From positions 3,540,326-3,604,325 of the forward strand of contig NC_060971.1 of assembly GCF_910589235.1 (NCBI RefSeq): 64,000 bases of DNA. The letters run 5' to 3'. Below, in pieces: positions 52,295-62,069 of this stretch. Position 1 is the stretch's first letter, and each line of letters begins with the position of its first letter. The stretch comes from Vespa crabro. Its lineage: Eukaryota > Arthropoda > Insecta > Hymenoptera > Vespidae. The position numbers were made by a program, and so were the translations under genes. Under the pieces are notes generated by a model that had not been told where the DNA came from, made no database searches, and worked only from the letters and a program-made list of their open reading frames with translations.

Positions 52295-52575
52295 AAAAAG
52301 AATAAAAGAAAAAAGAAAAACAACGTAGACGTTCAATCGGACGTATGTCCGTGTTTGCGTCGAATAAATCAATTGAAAGAAAAAAAAAATGTGTGTATGT
52401 GTTTGTATATCTGTTTACAGATTATGAGAACGAGTACGAGCCACCATCGATGATGCCACCAGGAGATTTGCCCGCGGATGCGTTAAATCTGGGCGCTGTT
52501 CGCGAACCCCGCTTATTACTCCATCTTCTTCTGCCGAGCCTTCTCCCGTTGCTCCTAAATGCCGTCAGAAGATGA
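21844..52575 (+). CDS. DIP: DIP/lachesin-like three-Ig neuronal surface protein (spliced, 5' partial)
   Basis: Joined coding exons are 21844-21939, 32557-32660, 34796-35003, 35430-35585, 42498-42626, 45292-45429, 45647-45796, 47056-47127, 47723-47791 and 52421-52575. They give 424 residues in one open frame; every junction is GT/AG with matching phase. Numbering from the first full codon at 21846, Ig1 spans about 38-137 (Cys57, Cys118), Ig2 138-231 (Cys161, Cys211) and Ig3 232-327 (Cys254, Cys310). CQVNTDPM in Ig1 and CIASNGVPPSVSK in Ig2 are typical of the family. N-glycosylation sequons are visible in each Ig domain (NVT, NVT, NVS). The C-terminus is a hydrophobic tail like a GPI-anchor signal. 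In Drosophila such proteins sit on neurons and bind Dpr partners through Ig1 to specify synaptic connections; that role is inferred here. The signal peptide exon is not found. I cannot decide which DIP paralogue this is. Hymenopteran annotations often call such genes lachesin. Confidence 0.95.
22051..22094. repeat. (CT)n microsatellite
   Basis: CT run just after the first mapped DIP exon. Confidence 0.9.
22853..22880. repeat. (CA)n microsatellite
   Basis: ACACAC run just upstream of the nested candidate gene; rare in this window compared with GA and TA. Confidence 0.85.
22966..23146 (+). CDS. Nested candidate gene, exon 1
   Basis: Open from ATG to the donor at 23147. A competing donor (GAG/GTCAGT, after IYDDIYE) would splice to the same acceptor in phase 0 and add only a dozen residues before a stop, so the downstream donor, which keeps a longer natural-looking frame, is preferred. 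Confidence 0.48.
22966..23397 (+). CDS. Candidate small nested gene, 98 aa, unknown family (spliced)
   Basis: The model joins 22966-23146 and 23282-23397. The ATG at 22966 is preceded in frame by TAG four codons upstream. Exon 1 encodes 60 full residues, with an acidic, aromatic part (YLDYDFLDLSHSYNLKFNDQ, then IYDDIYE), then ARSACGDRFNRISSIICLLI. The donor G/GTAGAT joins a TTTCCAG acceptor across a 135-base intron, restoring a GAT codon. Exon 2 continues VDPIKFTYINGIDPSIFM and ends in a Lys/Arg-rich tail with KKKGKKRKQRKKK before TAG. Composition outside the tail looks like real protein rather than repeat. It lies within the first long DIP intron on the same strand. I see no signal peptide; the basic tail could be a nuclear or RNA-binding signal, or just an A-rich run at the end of the frame. 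I do not recognise the family and assign no function. Confidence 0.5.
23282..23397 (+). CDS. Nested candidate gene, exon 2
   Basis: Preceded by a long CT tract and TTTCCAG, a good acceptor. It reads VDPIKFTYINGIDPSIF before running into A-rich sequence coding Lys/Arg, and stops at TAG (23395-23397). No AATAAA is seen close after the stop, so the true 3' end is uncertain. Confidence 0.45.
23708..23770. repeat. Pentanucleotide C/T repeat
   Basis: CCTTC-type units change into CCTTT-type units. The G/A complement resembles the GGAAA repeat at about 60755-60790. Confidence 0.85.
25707..25742 (+). other. G-quadruplex-type motif 1 in DIP intron
   Basis: G runs of 5, 3, 11 and 6 are separated by loops of 7, 1 and 3 bases, satisfying the G3+ N1-7 rule on the plus (sense, transcribed) strand. 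Confidence 0.6.
25991..26023 (+). other. G-quadruplex-type motif 2 in DIP intron
   Basis: G runs at 25991-25993, 25996-25998, 26003-26008, 26010-26012, 26014-26018 and 26021-26023 have loops of 1-4 bases. This satisfies the quadruplex rule with several alternative foldings on the sense strand. Confidence 0.6.
28046..28084. repeat. (GA)n microsatellite
   Basis: Pure GA dinucleotides. Confidence 0.9.
28771..28926. repeat. Adjacent CT and GA tracts
   Basis: CT from 28771 to about 28831 meets GA from about 28833 to 28926, a head-to-head complementary pair. Confidence 0.9.
32557..32660 (+). CDS. DIP: DIP exon: first half of Ig1
   Basis: A poly-T tract and TTTCAG precede the exon; GTAAGT follows. 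It encodes PRFPRFAEEIQNVTVSVGRD and ALLACIVDNLQTYK. This is the A-B strand part of Ig1 with the first conserved Cys (ACIVDNL) and an N-glycosylation sequon NVT. The exon ends in phase 0, the only phase-0 junction in the gene; splitting Ig1 here just before the VAW core is a structural feature of the locus. Confidence 0.95.
32661..34795 (+). other. Intron of DIP gene, 2.1 kb, phase 0
   Basis: Splits Ig1. It contains a CpG-richer patch at about 33240-33450 that stays open in frame with no ATG near its start, poly-A/T runs near 33590-33730 and a CT tract at 34439-34482. No coding function is assigned. Confidence 0.8.
34796..35003 (+). CDS. DIP: DIP exon: second half of Ig1
   Basis: Acceptor TTTTCAG, donor GTAAGA. 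The exon starts VAWVRVDTQTILSIHQNVIT with the core Trp, then has the family-typical SWYLHIKKTQESDRGWYMCQ and CQVNTDPM, with the second Cys of Ig1. In known DIP-Dpr complexes Ig1 forms the binding interface. The exon closes with GYVQVV and one base of a Val codon. Confidence 0.97.
35004..35429 (+). other. Intron of DIP gene, 426 bases, phase 1
   Basis: Separates Ig1 from Ig2. A/T-rich, with an A-rich run at 35278-35340; nothing else seen. Confidence 0.9.
35430..35585 (+). CDS. DIP: DIP exon: first half of Ig2
   Basis: Acceptor TTTGTAG, donor GTGAGT. It encodes PPSIIDKDTSTDMVVREATN followed by VTLTCKAKGYPAPYVMWRRA, then the loop DGKSINYDGKI. First Ig2 Cys (LTCKAKG), core Trp (VMWRR) and a sequon NVT are present. 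The exon is 156 bases with phase 1 at both ends. Confidence 0.97.
35586..42497 (+). other. Intron of DIP gene, 6.9 kb, phase 1
   Basis: Splits Ig2. The first 2 kb (35600-37450) is unusually free of microsatellites for this window and may hold conserved regulatory sequence (inference). Then come GA at 38334-38368, (TA)n at 38829-38858, (TAAG)n at 38893-38916, T-rich runs around 39640-39850, GA at 40657-40682, and A/T-rich unique DNA. Confidence 0.8.
42498..42626 (+). CDS. DIP: DIP exon: second half of Ig2
   Basis: Acceptor CTGTTTTAG, donor GTAAGC. It encodes NVIDGEVLHIVKISRLHMGK then YLCIASNGVPPSVSKSVTLN and VH. The second Ig2 Cys is in YLCIASN. The junction codon with the previous exon is GTA (Val), giving KIVNVIDG, a continuous Ig2 fold. 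129 bases, phase 1 at both ends. Confidence 0.97.
42627..45291 (+). other. Intron of DIP gene, 2.7 kb, phase 1
   Basis: Separates Ig2 from Ig3. A/T-rich at first, then a T-rich run at 44165-44330 and two strong GA tracts (44592-44671 and 44819-44865). No gene seen. Confidence 0.85.
44592..44671. repeat. (GA)n microsatellite
   Basis: GA with small interruptions at the start, then pure. A second pure GA tract is at 44819-44865. Confidence 0.95.
45292..45429 (+). CDS. DIP: DIP exon: first half of Ig3
   Basis: Acceptor CTTTTTCAG, donor GTAATG. It encodes PPMLSIPNQLEAAYIGQDVT then LECHIEAFPTAINYWTTENG and DMIVS. First Ig3 Cys (LECHIEAFP) and core Trp (NYWTTENG) are present; the PPMLSIPNQL linker is characteristic of insect DIPs. 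138 bases, phase 1 at both ends. Confidence 0.97.
45647..45796 (+). CDS. DIP: DIP exon: second half of Ig3
   Basis: Acceptor GCGTTTCAG, donor GTGAGT, after an intron of only 217 bases. It encodes DKYVTVFSDNDYTKYMLLKI and RNVSPKDFGSYKCVAQNSLG, then ATDGVIKLD. The second Ig3 Cys (YKCVAQNSLG) and a sequon NVS are seen. 150 bases, phase 1 at both ends. Confidence 0.97.
46351..46380 (-). other. G-quadruplex-type motif on minus strand
   Basis: C runs of 5, 4, 4, 3 and 3 on the plus strand have spacers of 4, 3, 3 and 1. The minus strand (the template for DIP) could form a quadruplex, and the plus strand an i-motif. Confidence 0.5.
46566..46608. repeat. (TA)n microsatellite
   Basis: Pure TA dinucleotide run. 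Confidence 0.9.
47056..47127 (+). CDS. DIP: DIP exon: Ser/Thr/Pro stem, part 1
   Basis: Acceptor TTTACAG, donor GTAATT. It encodes IPAPSTTSTTQSPYYVTSLM and KKN. This is a Ser/Thr/Pro-rich linker after Ig3 and could carry O-glycans (inference). 72 bases, phase 1 at both ends, so it could be included or skipped without changing frame. Confidence 0.9.
47128..47722 (+). other. Intron of DIP gene, 595 bases, phase 1
   Basis: Between the two stem exons. Contains CT tracts at 47269-47330 and 47571-47620; nothing else seen. Confidence 0.85.
47723..47791 (+). CDS. DIP: DIP exon: charged stem, part 2
   Basis: Acceptor TCCTCTAG, donor GTCAGT. It encodes RNGNKKLRQRPNDYEVEEWR and DP. The acidic DYEVEEWRDP motif follows a basic stretch. 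From memory, similar YxVEEWRD stems occur in some insect DIPs. 69 bases, phase 1 at both ends. Confidence 0.9.
47792..52420 (+). other. Intron of DIP gene, 4.6 kb, phase 1
   Basis: Bounded by GTCAGT and TTTACAG. Mostly A/T-rich unique sequence with (TA)n at 50254-50297 and 51215-51250 and an A-rich run before the last exon. A 67-codon frame at 48573-48776 is discussed under rejected items. Confidence 0.8.
50254..50297. repeat. (TA)n microsatellite
   Basis: Pure TA dinucleotide run. Confidence 0.9.
52421..52575 (+). CDS. DIP: DIP last coding exon: stem end and GPI-signal-like tail
   Basis: Acceptor CTGTTTACAG; the exon reads to TGA at 52573-52575. It encodes YENEYEPPSMMPPGDLPADA, a spacer LNLGAVREPR, a hydrophobic run of about 15 residues (LLLHLLLPSLLPLLL) and NAVRR. 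No cytoplasmic domain follows, which fits a C-terminal GPI-attachment signal better than a transmembrane receptor. Small residues before the run (ADALNLGA) could be the attachment site; the exact site is not decidable by eye. Confidence 0.93.
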
Positions 52576-52746
52576 TTCTCGCATCACGGGAACGGGGCTT
52601 CCAGTTGTAGTGTTTATTGGACGGTGCGTCCGGTGTGCCGTTTCCGGCCGCGCGACGGATCCCGAACGCGACGATGTCGGCCACGCTTGAAATTATTTTC
52701 ATACTAAAGCTAGACTTAAACAGAGAAAAAAGAGAGAAAGAGAAAG

Positions 52747-52748
<2 letters not shown>

Positions 52749-52797
<49 letters not shown>

Positions 52798-52834
52798 ATG
52801 AGTGAATGAACGAGAAGAAGAAAGAAAGAAAGAG

Positions 52835-52881
<47 letters not shown>
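52749..52881. repeat. Two (GA)n tracts in the presumed 3' UTR
   Basis: GA at 52749-52797 and 52829-52881 with a GAAA-rich spacer. Confidence 0.9.
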
Positions 52882-52886
<5 letters not shown>

Positions 52887-53852
52887 CGCGTGAGAAAGAT
52901 TTAGAAAAAAAAAGATATTATATATATATATAATATATAAATATATAAATATATTAATATATATATATATATATTGATATATTGTGTGAGTGTCGCAGTA
53001 AAGACAGGGGCATAGAGAGCCCTTTTCTGTGTTAGAGAGCGAAAGGGAAGACTGGAAAAAATGTTGCTCGTAAGTATCGACAAAATAGTATATATAGAAA
53101 ATTTCTTCTTCCTTTCTTATCGTCGAAATATGTACATTCGTTTTATCATCATGTTATATTACATGATTTCGTAGATGATCATAGTATAAAACGTTTATCG
53201 TTTTTCGACTCGGATTCGACGATTCTTACGAACATAATTAAAGTTTCTTGATCGATATTGAAAATCATGAACGTGTTATATCGTATCACCGAGTTTCGAT
53301 TTATAAAATTATTATTTATTTATTTATTTATTTATTTTTTCTCTTTTTTTTTTTTTATAATATTTTGTTAGTGTCGTAGTAATGGTTGCATCGAAGCAAA
53401 GCGATATTTGCCGATTTCTTTTACGAATTTCGTTTGACGTAAAATTTTCTTTTCGCTCTTATTCATCCCCCTGCCCCCTTCCTCCTTCTCCCATCAGCGT
53501 TTCTTCCTACATATATTCTCGACGTGGTAACTTTTTTTGCGAGGAACTTTTTTTTCAAGGAAATACTTTCTCGCGAAGGATCGTTTAGTACATCGCGGCA
53601 CGTTCCTTATAGCTATTGGTCGTCGGTGTTTTCTCGTGGATGAGAAAAGCGAATACTTGTCGCCTTTTATTGTCCGCGAAAGAAAATTGGATCATCCTTA
53701 TAAACCGCAGGGATTTTAGATCTGTTCTTTTTAATAAGAGTTTTTCCTTTTTCGATAAGTCGATCGTCATACCCGAAACGAAAAACGATATATCGAGAAA
53801 GAGAGGGAGAGAGAGAGAGAGAAAGAGAGGAGGAGGAAGAGAAATAGCAAGA

Positions 53853-53858
53853 AATAAA
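53853..53858 (+). terminator. Candidate poly(A) signal AATAAA for the DIP mRNA
   Basis: First canonical AATAAA seen after the DIP stop, about 1.28 kb downstream. Such hexamers are common in A/T-rich DNA, so this is only a candidate; 55132-55137 is an alternative. Confidence 0.25.
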
Positions 53859-54238
53859 CGGAATAATATCGAGCCTACGTAAAATTTTCATTTTCTTTTC
53901 ATATCACACTAGTTTCTCAGTGTTATCGTTTTAAATGAAAAAAGTCTCGATAAACTGAATATACCTAACGTCGATACTTTTTGATTTCGTCGAAAAAGGA
54001 AAACGCGTGGAGAGAAAATTGTATATCTAGTAAATATACATATACGTACGAAAGAAAAAAAAAAAAAAGGAAAAAAAAGAAAAAATAAGAAAATAGAAAA
54101 AAAACCGATTAACAAGAAATATAGGCATATACGTATAAATATAATATATATGTACATACATAAGCGCGAATCATATAGTTAGATGGAGATAGAATGAGAG
54201 TGAGAGAGTGAAAGTAAAAGAAGAAGGAAAAGAGAAAT

Positions 54239-54269
<31 letters not shown>

Positions 54270-54272
54270 GGG

Positions 54273-54303
<31 letters not shown>

Positions 54304-54639
54304 AATGTAAACGAGTTGCGTGATAAAAATAGTTTTGCCATTGCTTAACCTCGACTTTGGTATGACGTCTAAACAATAAGAGGAAGAGCAGGCAAAGAAT
54401 ATGCTCGAAGTATGATAAAAAGAAAGGAGATGACTGTGTTTAGATAAAAAGCTGTAGGCGGCTTAGTTCGACGTCCGAGAGAGGAAAGAGAAAAATGACG
54501 AGAGAGACGAGAGGCGGTGTATATTATATCGTGTAGCCTCGAATCATCGACAACGACGTCGCATAGAGCTTCGTGGCTTCGTTTCATACAATTAAGCGCG
54601 ATTATATCAAATAGAAAGATTGAAAAAAAAAAAAGAAAA

Positions 54640-54642
<3 letters not shown>

Positions 54643-54687
<45 letters not shown>
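54643..54687. repeat. (TA)n microsatellite
   Basis: Pure TA run between A-rich blocks. Confidence 0.9.
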
Positions 54688-54689
<2 letters not shown>

Positions 54690-56157
54690 GAAAAAAAAGG
54701 AAGAAAAAAAAAAAGAAGAAAAAGGAAAAATTTGGCATTGGCCGCCGTATATTGAAAAAGTTCAGCAGCATTAATCGAATGTCTTTCGCTATATCTTCGT
54801 CTTCTTAGTAATTTGAATTTCTATTTGAAAAGGGTAATAGAAAATGCGGACCTCTCTATCGTTTAGTTTCGTTTCGTTTCGTTTCGTTTTGAGGATGACT
54901 TCGAGTAAAGAAAATCCGACGGATTCACGCGAATTGGTTAAAAGAGAACGTTAGATTTTCCTTGGGGTAACGTGTGTTCGTTTCATTTATATTTCTTGAG
55001 AATATCGAAGATGGATATTTCGAACGTGTACGTTTCGAGTAGCACTCGAAAAAATAGTTCGATCGAATCGAACTCGTGTAACTTCCGAGGTCTCTTTGCC
55101 TTGTATAAATATCGGCAAGTGGTTCGTCATAAATAAAACGGTGAAACGTCTAAGAGGTCTTGCATATTTCGATCCCATTTCAGAAATCGTGCCAGGCTTC
55201 CAGCTTTTTCAGAAAGCTTCGCATTGCTTCAGCCTCTCCGACTTCTTCTCTTACGTTGTACCTGACAGTTTGAATTGTTGGCCGTCGGTTCGAACGCAAA
55301 ACGCGTGTGAAATAAGATAAGAAAGATAAATGTGAAATACATATGATAGATGTGAAAACAAGAAATGAAAAATGTTATCAATATCATGCGCCTTTGCCGC
55401 AATCGATTATGTAAATAATGTAGATAGATTTGCAATGCGATCGAACGAGAGACGGTCGTTTATGCGAATGATGATGACTCGAGGCTGCTACTCGAGTAAT
55501 AGCGAATCGTTTAGGAGAATGAAAATTAACGATGAGAGGGATAACGATAAAGATGATAATGCCGATAATGATTGTGCGTTGTTTAGTAGAGAATTCAGAA
55601 TCGAGGTTTTAACTGCCATCGATATATATATATAGTATATATCGGATTAAACCTAACATTATAGATATGTTATTAATGTATCATGACCGATGTTTTCACT
55701 ATGACGAGAAACATTTTTATGCACACGCGGATGCTTCGCGGAAGATCCTAAGAATGAAGATGTAGATGTAGATAGTGAAACTGTCAGTCTGAATATCTTA
55801 ATAAATCGAATACATCACTGCCATCACTGCGAAAATCATTTATTGCCAGGATCACATCGAATAAACCGAATGGTTTTAAATCGTTTTTCAAAATAGATTG
55901 TAAATTCCGTTAACGTACAATTATTGACAATAAGTCGTACTAATTTGTGAGAATCAGTATTTCGATGTACTACGTTGTCCTGTCTCTATCGATTTAGCTT
56001 TTGATAATACATAAAAGAAGATTGGAAGTTAATGTCGTCTATATATCATTTGCTATTGTTCATTTATCGTTTTTTTTTTTTTTATTTAATTAACTGCTAC
56101 TTTTTACCGAGCTTCGATATATATATATACATACATGTATACGTACATATATATGTG

Positions 56158-56199
<42 letters not shown>
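56158..56199. repeat. (TA)n microsatellite
   Basis: Pure TA run. Confidence 0.9.
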
Positions 56200-56202
<3 letters not shown>

Positions 56203-59200
56203 CTAAAGATATCATCCGATTTAGTTAACCAAATAGATATTTTTTGTTTGTTTTCATTAATTAATTTATTATCGACAATCGAGTATTATAATTTTATATT
56301 TTAATTTTTTCTTAACCATATTACGATATAATAGAATTATAAGCAAATTGTTGGAGAGAAGAAATAAGAAGTCATCAAGTCCATTTTACAGGTAACAAAT
56401 CTAAATTTCAATTTTGAATTTGTTCAATAACACGATAATAATATAAAGAACGTTTCTATGTCACAGACATTTTTTTAATACACTTTAAATACAAATTATA
56501 TTTATTGCACACAATCCATTCCTTCGATAATGATTACGGTAGGGCCTTTGAGACGAAAGTTTTATGCGCCGCATCGTTTAGAAATTATTCCGCCTCAAAG
56601 GGTTCACTCGTGGTACGTGAGAGTGAATTTAATCACGAGATATACTCTACCGCGAACTTGAGCTACCGCAAGCTGATTGAAGTTTCGAACGTTCTTGGAA
56701 ATCGAAAGTTCGACTTCGATACCGTGAGAATAGTTATACTTTATTTAAAAAAATATATATATATATATATATACATATGTGTGTGTTCCAAATAAAAAAG
56801 AAAAAAAAAAAAAACAATAAAAAATAACCGAGAAAATCACTAGAGTTAGTTGATTTTTATCCAAATATTAAATATTTATTTTCACATTTTCACATTTTCA
56901 ATTGTATTCTCTGTGATTTATACAAATGTATTAGAAAAGAAAATCTCTTTTGGAAAAGGAGAAAATTCGTAAATTATAAATTTCGTCAAATTTTTAACGT
57001 TATAAAATCACACGGACTCGCTATAATCTTTTGGAGACATCGACAAATATTGGTGTAACGTGGTGTTTTAAAGTATGCGCGTCACGGAGAAACGAAATAT
57101 AGTCGAGAGTTACTAACAGAGATTTCGAAAAATATATTCCCCCTGATAAAAAATTGTCTAAAGCGTTACAAACATGACGGAATGGAGACTATAAATATTC
57201 GAGATCTTCTAAACGAAAGCGTTCATTTTCAAGACTCTTGTTTTTATTACGTGAACGAATCCTGCGCGTGACAAGCCGTATAAAGCGAAACACATCGACC
57301 GCAGCGGAGAAATTCGGGGCAACGCGTTCCGCGCGTTTCATTTTGCGGTTATTTACGTCCGTGCGATTTTGCAGATCCAGCATTTGTTGTGGACGAGTAC
57401 CACCGTGTCGCTTCGCGAGAAAACGATTCCACATTGGAACGAGCTACGTAAATTGCGCGAAAATCTTTGTGCTGTTGTGCGAGGGCAAATTGAAAATTTT
57501 CGTTTTACCTTTCTCCTAGAAAAAGGAATGAAATTTTATGACGGAAATAGGAAAAAGGAAGAAGAGAAAAGAGGAAAAAGGAAAAAAAAAGGAAAAAAGA
57601 AAGAAAGGGAGGGGGGGAGGAAAAAAATAGAAGAGAGAAAATTTCGATCAACGAGAGACAATGAAAGAATGTCGTCGTTCGTTAATAATAAATAATCCAA
57701 TGTTTTACACGAACGCAATAAATTTTACCTGTCGTATTCTCTCATAGACACACGCTTGAAATTACTAATTGCGAAACGTTATTGACTTTTCAAAGTTAGT
57801 TCGGTCTTCCATTCTCCTCGGCTATTGTCACTGGCAGTAGCACGAGAAATTGTGCCGGAGACATTCGTGATGAACTTGAAAGCAAATTTGTTACCTTATC
57901 CGTTACAATGCTTCACCTAAATCGAATCGCTTTTGAGATGGTCTGATGGTTCACAACGATAATTTCTCATCACCACGACACTTGTTGTTACCTTTACGTT
58001 ACTTTTTTCCTTTTCTCCTATAAAAAAAAAATTTTATATCACAGGGACATCCAATTCGAACGAATCCATCCGATTCGAACGAATCAACGAAAGGGGAACA
58101 AGAAATACGTTTGGTTTGGAGTATGATTCAACGCGGAGATATAAAAATCGTCTCGTATTTCATAAGCCGTTAGAGACCGATAATCCGTGAACGGTTGACA
58201 CTTTCCATCCGGCTGTCCACCTGTGAAAAGCCAAAGAGAAATCGAAATCTGTCTTTCCGAATCCGATTCAATGTCGAACATATCTTCTCATTCGTTTCTT
58301 TTGCTTCGAGAAGGTTAATTCGAAGGAATAAAAAAAAAAACAATAATAAAAAAAGAATAACAAAAAAAAAAAAAAATAAAAATAAAAAAAAAGAAATAAA
58401 TAAAAAAGAAAAGGAAAAGGAAAAAAATAAGTCGTTCGATCGAGACAGGGAAAGATCGAATGCAATCTCGAATGTGTCTCGACGTGTCGTCCTGTGGGAG
58501 AGGCAAAAGGTGTAACTTGCACAGAAACTGTCTATCTCCTATCTCTTTCTCCTTTCCTCTGAAAATCATTTCGATCTTGGAGAATTGTATATAAGTCGAG
58601 AGAAATCGTTACGGAATATTTCCAAATATCAAATTGAAATACGTCAGAAGGAATATCTCCTATTGCATTAGGTGCATACTTCAATGACGTAAACTGAAAC
58701 TTATCTATTTAAAAATGTATTTAATATATAACAAAATTATTATATATAAAATTTTAATGCAATCGATTTCTTGTTAAAATAAAAATAAAAATAAATATAA
58801 GTTGATAGAACTTATATCGATTTCTTTAACGTCCTATAATGTCGGTCAGAACGTTTAAAGCTTCCTGTAAAACAAGAGAACCATTTGATTCCTCATTTCT
58901 CCCTGATGCAGTACGTTAACACGCACATAGGACAACACACAACGATACCTGTGGCATCCAATAGAATCGGCGACGACATCGAAGAGAGCTCCCTTTTCCC
59001 GTGGAAATGTGCTCGGCAAATCCACCCTGTTAAACACAGCGTAAATAGGAAAGAGCGTTAACAATAGAGGAAACGAGAAAGCTTTTCAGCACTGTAGAAT
59101 TACAGAAACGTTAAGCGGTGGCGCGTGTACTTACGTTCACCACAAGCATAACGTTCGCCGAACGAGCGACGTAACTCAAAATAAAAGTAAAAGGAAAAGA

Positions 59201-61422
59201 GTAGAGAGGCGATACCGAAATACGAAGCGTGGCGGAACAGCTGACGTTACGAAAAAGCACGTCACATTATTCTCGCGGTCGGTGATGCGCGAGCGTCTGA
59301 TACGCGGAGTCAGCGCAATAACGACCATTTTACCGATCTCTTTTTTTTTCTTTCTTTCTTTCTTTCGTTTTTTCTTTTTTCTCTTTTTCCCCCCCTCCCC
59401 CCGTTTTTTTTTTGTTTTTTCTCTCTAAATTCACGCGACAGTGCGAGTTGGAGTGGGGGGGAATAACAAAAAAAAAAAAAAAAAAAAAAAAGAAGAGAAA
59501 AAAAAAGAAAAAACGAAGAAAACAAAAAAATAAAAGGGAAAAAAATTCGATTATTTATCGCTGACTATCCCACGAGTTGGCGGGATGAAACGTATATAAA
59601 TGGATGTCCCTATATATATATATATAGATATATTTTTATTTTTCACGATGGATCATCTCGGCTATGTACGAAGACGATATATATGTTTGTAAAGGAAGTA
59701 AGAAGAAAATTCCGCTCGTTTTCGTTGTCTCGACGAAATCGTAAAATCGACGTAACGTGTTGTCGGACGGAGAAATAGCGTTTCTGGCGCCAAAACTCGA
59801 TGCATTATGCAAGCCTTTCTGACTATACCAGCAGTAATAAAGAGCAATATCACGTTTCCATTTCTATGTTCATTGTCGTGAACTTTTAGTGCCTTTATTC
59901 ATTTTGATTGTTACGTATAAATATAATGAAAATATCATTAAATCTATTTAAACGATTTATTAGAACGTTTAATGCTTTCTAGCAAAGAAATATATTGGAT
60001 ACTTTCAACGGGTACGTAAACTTTTGTGAATTTAATGATTCAATACTAGTATATCGAAGTACGAAACATTGTCGAGTACAAATCAATTGGCTGGCCGTTC
60101 GTCTGAATCTACTTAGAAATTGTTAATCTTAATCTCTCAAACGGACTTAATGACTCGACTCGAAACGTGCAATTAGATCCGACTAATTGGCCTCATTGGA
60201 GGCAAATCATCTGTCAATTTCGTTATATCAAAGTAATTTATTTTTAACATATCTAAGTAGACAAATTATAATCTGAAACATTACATTCACTAGACGAGCT
60301 ACCGTATTAAACGTTCACCAATCAGAATATATCTGCAGTTACGAATAATTAGAAATAATAATATCGAATGATATCGAAAATAAAAAGTAGATAACTTTCT
60401 GCGTGAAAGACATTGAATATGCGAAAAGAATTGGTCGACTATGGAAAAGAGATAGGTGAAAGAAAGAAAGGAGTTTTAGGGAAAGTAAAAATATCGCCCG
60501 TTTTGCGGCACTTTTCCGACCATATGGTGACCAACGTATATCACATTAGAAGGCAATTTTTAACTTTGTGAGAAAGAGAAAAAGAGAGAATATCTTGGAT
60601 CGTGCTGATAACCGTCACGAAAATTCCAATGAATTGATGACGGTAGAAAAAAAAAGAAAGAAAGAGTAAGAGAGATAGGAAATGAGAGGGTTTGAAAAAG
60701 AAGAATTTTCCGTGGCAGAATATCAAAAAGGAAAGAAAGAAATGAAGAAAGAAAGAAAAGGAAAGGAAAGGAAAGGAAAGGAAAAGGAAAGAAAGAAAAA
60801 GAAAAACGAGCTGTGCGTTTGTTCGGCAACTCGTTTGGTTTTCTTGGGTTTTCCGAAGGGAAGAATGTTAGTAGGGTCGAAGGTACACGCATCAGAGCAA
60901 TACGAAGTGCCAAGGGTAAATTCTTTCCTCTCTCTTGGCTCTCATAAATCGCACGTCGAAATGTCTAACGTCCGACGATTTCCCTTTTCTCTTTTCCCTT
61001 TGTTACCTTGGCCTCTCGTAAATGATCTAAATATTGTTGTATTCCAAGTCTAGTCTCGTTTTGTCTTGGAAAAAAAATTAAAGGAAATATTCGTCCCGAC
61101 GTAAGATCCCATAAGATTTTGCGAATTCTTTTCGAACAATTTTTGAAAAATATACGGATGACGAACGTTTTATTTACTTTTCGAAATCGGACAATTTGAA
61201 TGGAACGACATTGGATGATAACAAAGGGAAATGCGAGATGCGATTATTCGCATCCAGTGACTTCTCTGTTACAACCACTCGAGATAGCTTGGAAAAAGGA
61301 GAGGGGGGAGGGACAGATAATTTCGTACTATTGTTCTCTCGCTTTATCTGGGAGGCCACTTTTCAGCGGAGGCAAACGTATGAAACGGCTCGGTTGTCTG
61401 GTACGTATGCACCTACGTGTAC

Positions 61423-61478
<56 letters not shown>
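61423..61478. repeat. (TA)n microsatellite
   Basis: TA run with TACATA at the start. Confidence 0.9.
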
Positions 61479-61483
<5 letters not shown>

Positions 61484-61652
61484 GTTCCACCTCCGCAAAC
61501 GCCAAATTCACGACCCGGTCAGGCAGAGTCATATCGAGCTATGGAATCTAGTCGGTGAGAGAACAAAGTGAGTTAATCCACTCGTACAGTCAGAGAGCCA
61601 CGAAGTTTTTCTCGAAATTACACTTTTTTCCTCAAACTTCTCTTTTTCTCTT

Positions 61653-61697
<45 letters not shown>

Positions 61698-62061
61698 TTT
61701 TCTCTGAATCTAACATAGCTCACTGTCGCAGAACTAAGATATCGTCGAAAAGCAAATACCTTCTGTTTTATTTGACCGACGCGCAAAATTTCCTCGTGAA
61801 TTCGTAGCTCTTCGTTGGCCGACCCTTTCTATCGTAGAAATCGATAAAAGAAAAGCGCCCTCCTAAATCCTACAAAAGCGCACACGACCATCCTCGTTAT
61901 TCGTTGCTTCGAACGAGACACACACACACTCTCTCTTTCTCTTTCTCTCTCGCGGTTAGACAAGCCTAATCTAATTTACCGTAGAAAATCTATGAGATTC
62001 GTGGGAATATATAGGAGTACGTTTGTGTTTGTAACCTCACGTCCGTGCGCACACGATTCAA

Positions 62062-62069
62062 TATAAAAG
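62062..62069 (+). promoter_or_regulatory. Candidate TATA box of a downstream plus-strand gene
   Basis: TATAAAAG is followed about 145 bases later by a strong donor context CTT/GTAAGTC (62214). The layout suits a TATA promoter with a short, probably noncoding first exon of about 62090-62213, since no ATG opens a long frame there. The downstream exons would be outside the window. TATA-like strings are frequent in this A/T-rich DNA. Confidence 0.25.

Larger units (their letters stand above)
52576..55140 (+). other. Probable DIP 3' UTR and downstream flank
   Basis: Directly follows the stop. It holds two GA tracts (52749-52797, 52829-52881), (TA) repeats at 52919-52978, (TTTA)n at 53310-53337, another GA region at 54239-54301, (TA)n at 54643-54687 and a TTTCG repeat at 54865-54890. 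The first AATAAA after the stop that I noticed is at 53853-53858, with another at 55132-55137. The cleavage site cannot be fixed by eye; neuronal 3' UTRs are often long. Confidence 0.5.
55141..62050. other. Intergenic or long 3' UTR; no gene recognised
   Basis: Contains (TA)n at 56158-56199 and 61423-61478, a CpG-richer patch at 57230-57480 open on both strands, A-rich runs near 58330-58430, T/C then A runs at 59338-59540, and a CpG-rich segment at 59100-59300. No recognisable protein is encoded on either strand. Confidence 0.6.

Noticed and set aside
55288..55298. GGTTCGAAC as a tRNA B-box
   Set aside because: No flanking acceptor or anticodon stem could be built around it.
57190..57519. 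Opposing 81- and 93-codon frames in a CpG-richer patch
   Set aside because: Open on both strands with no ATG-splice structure or family resemblance.
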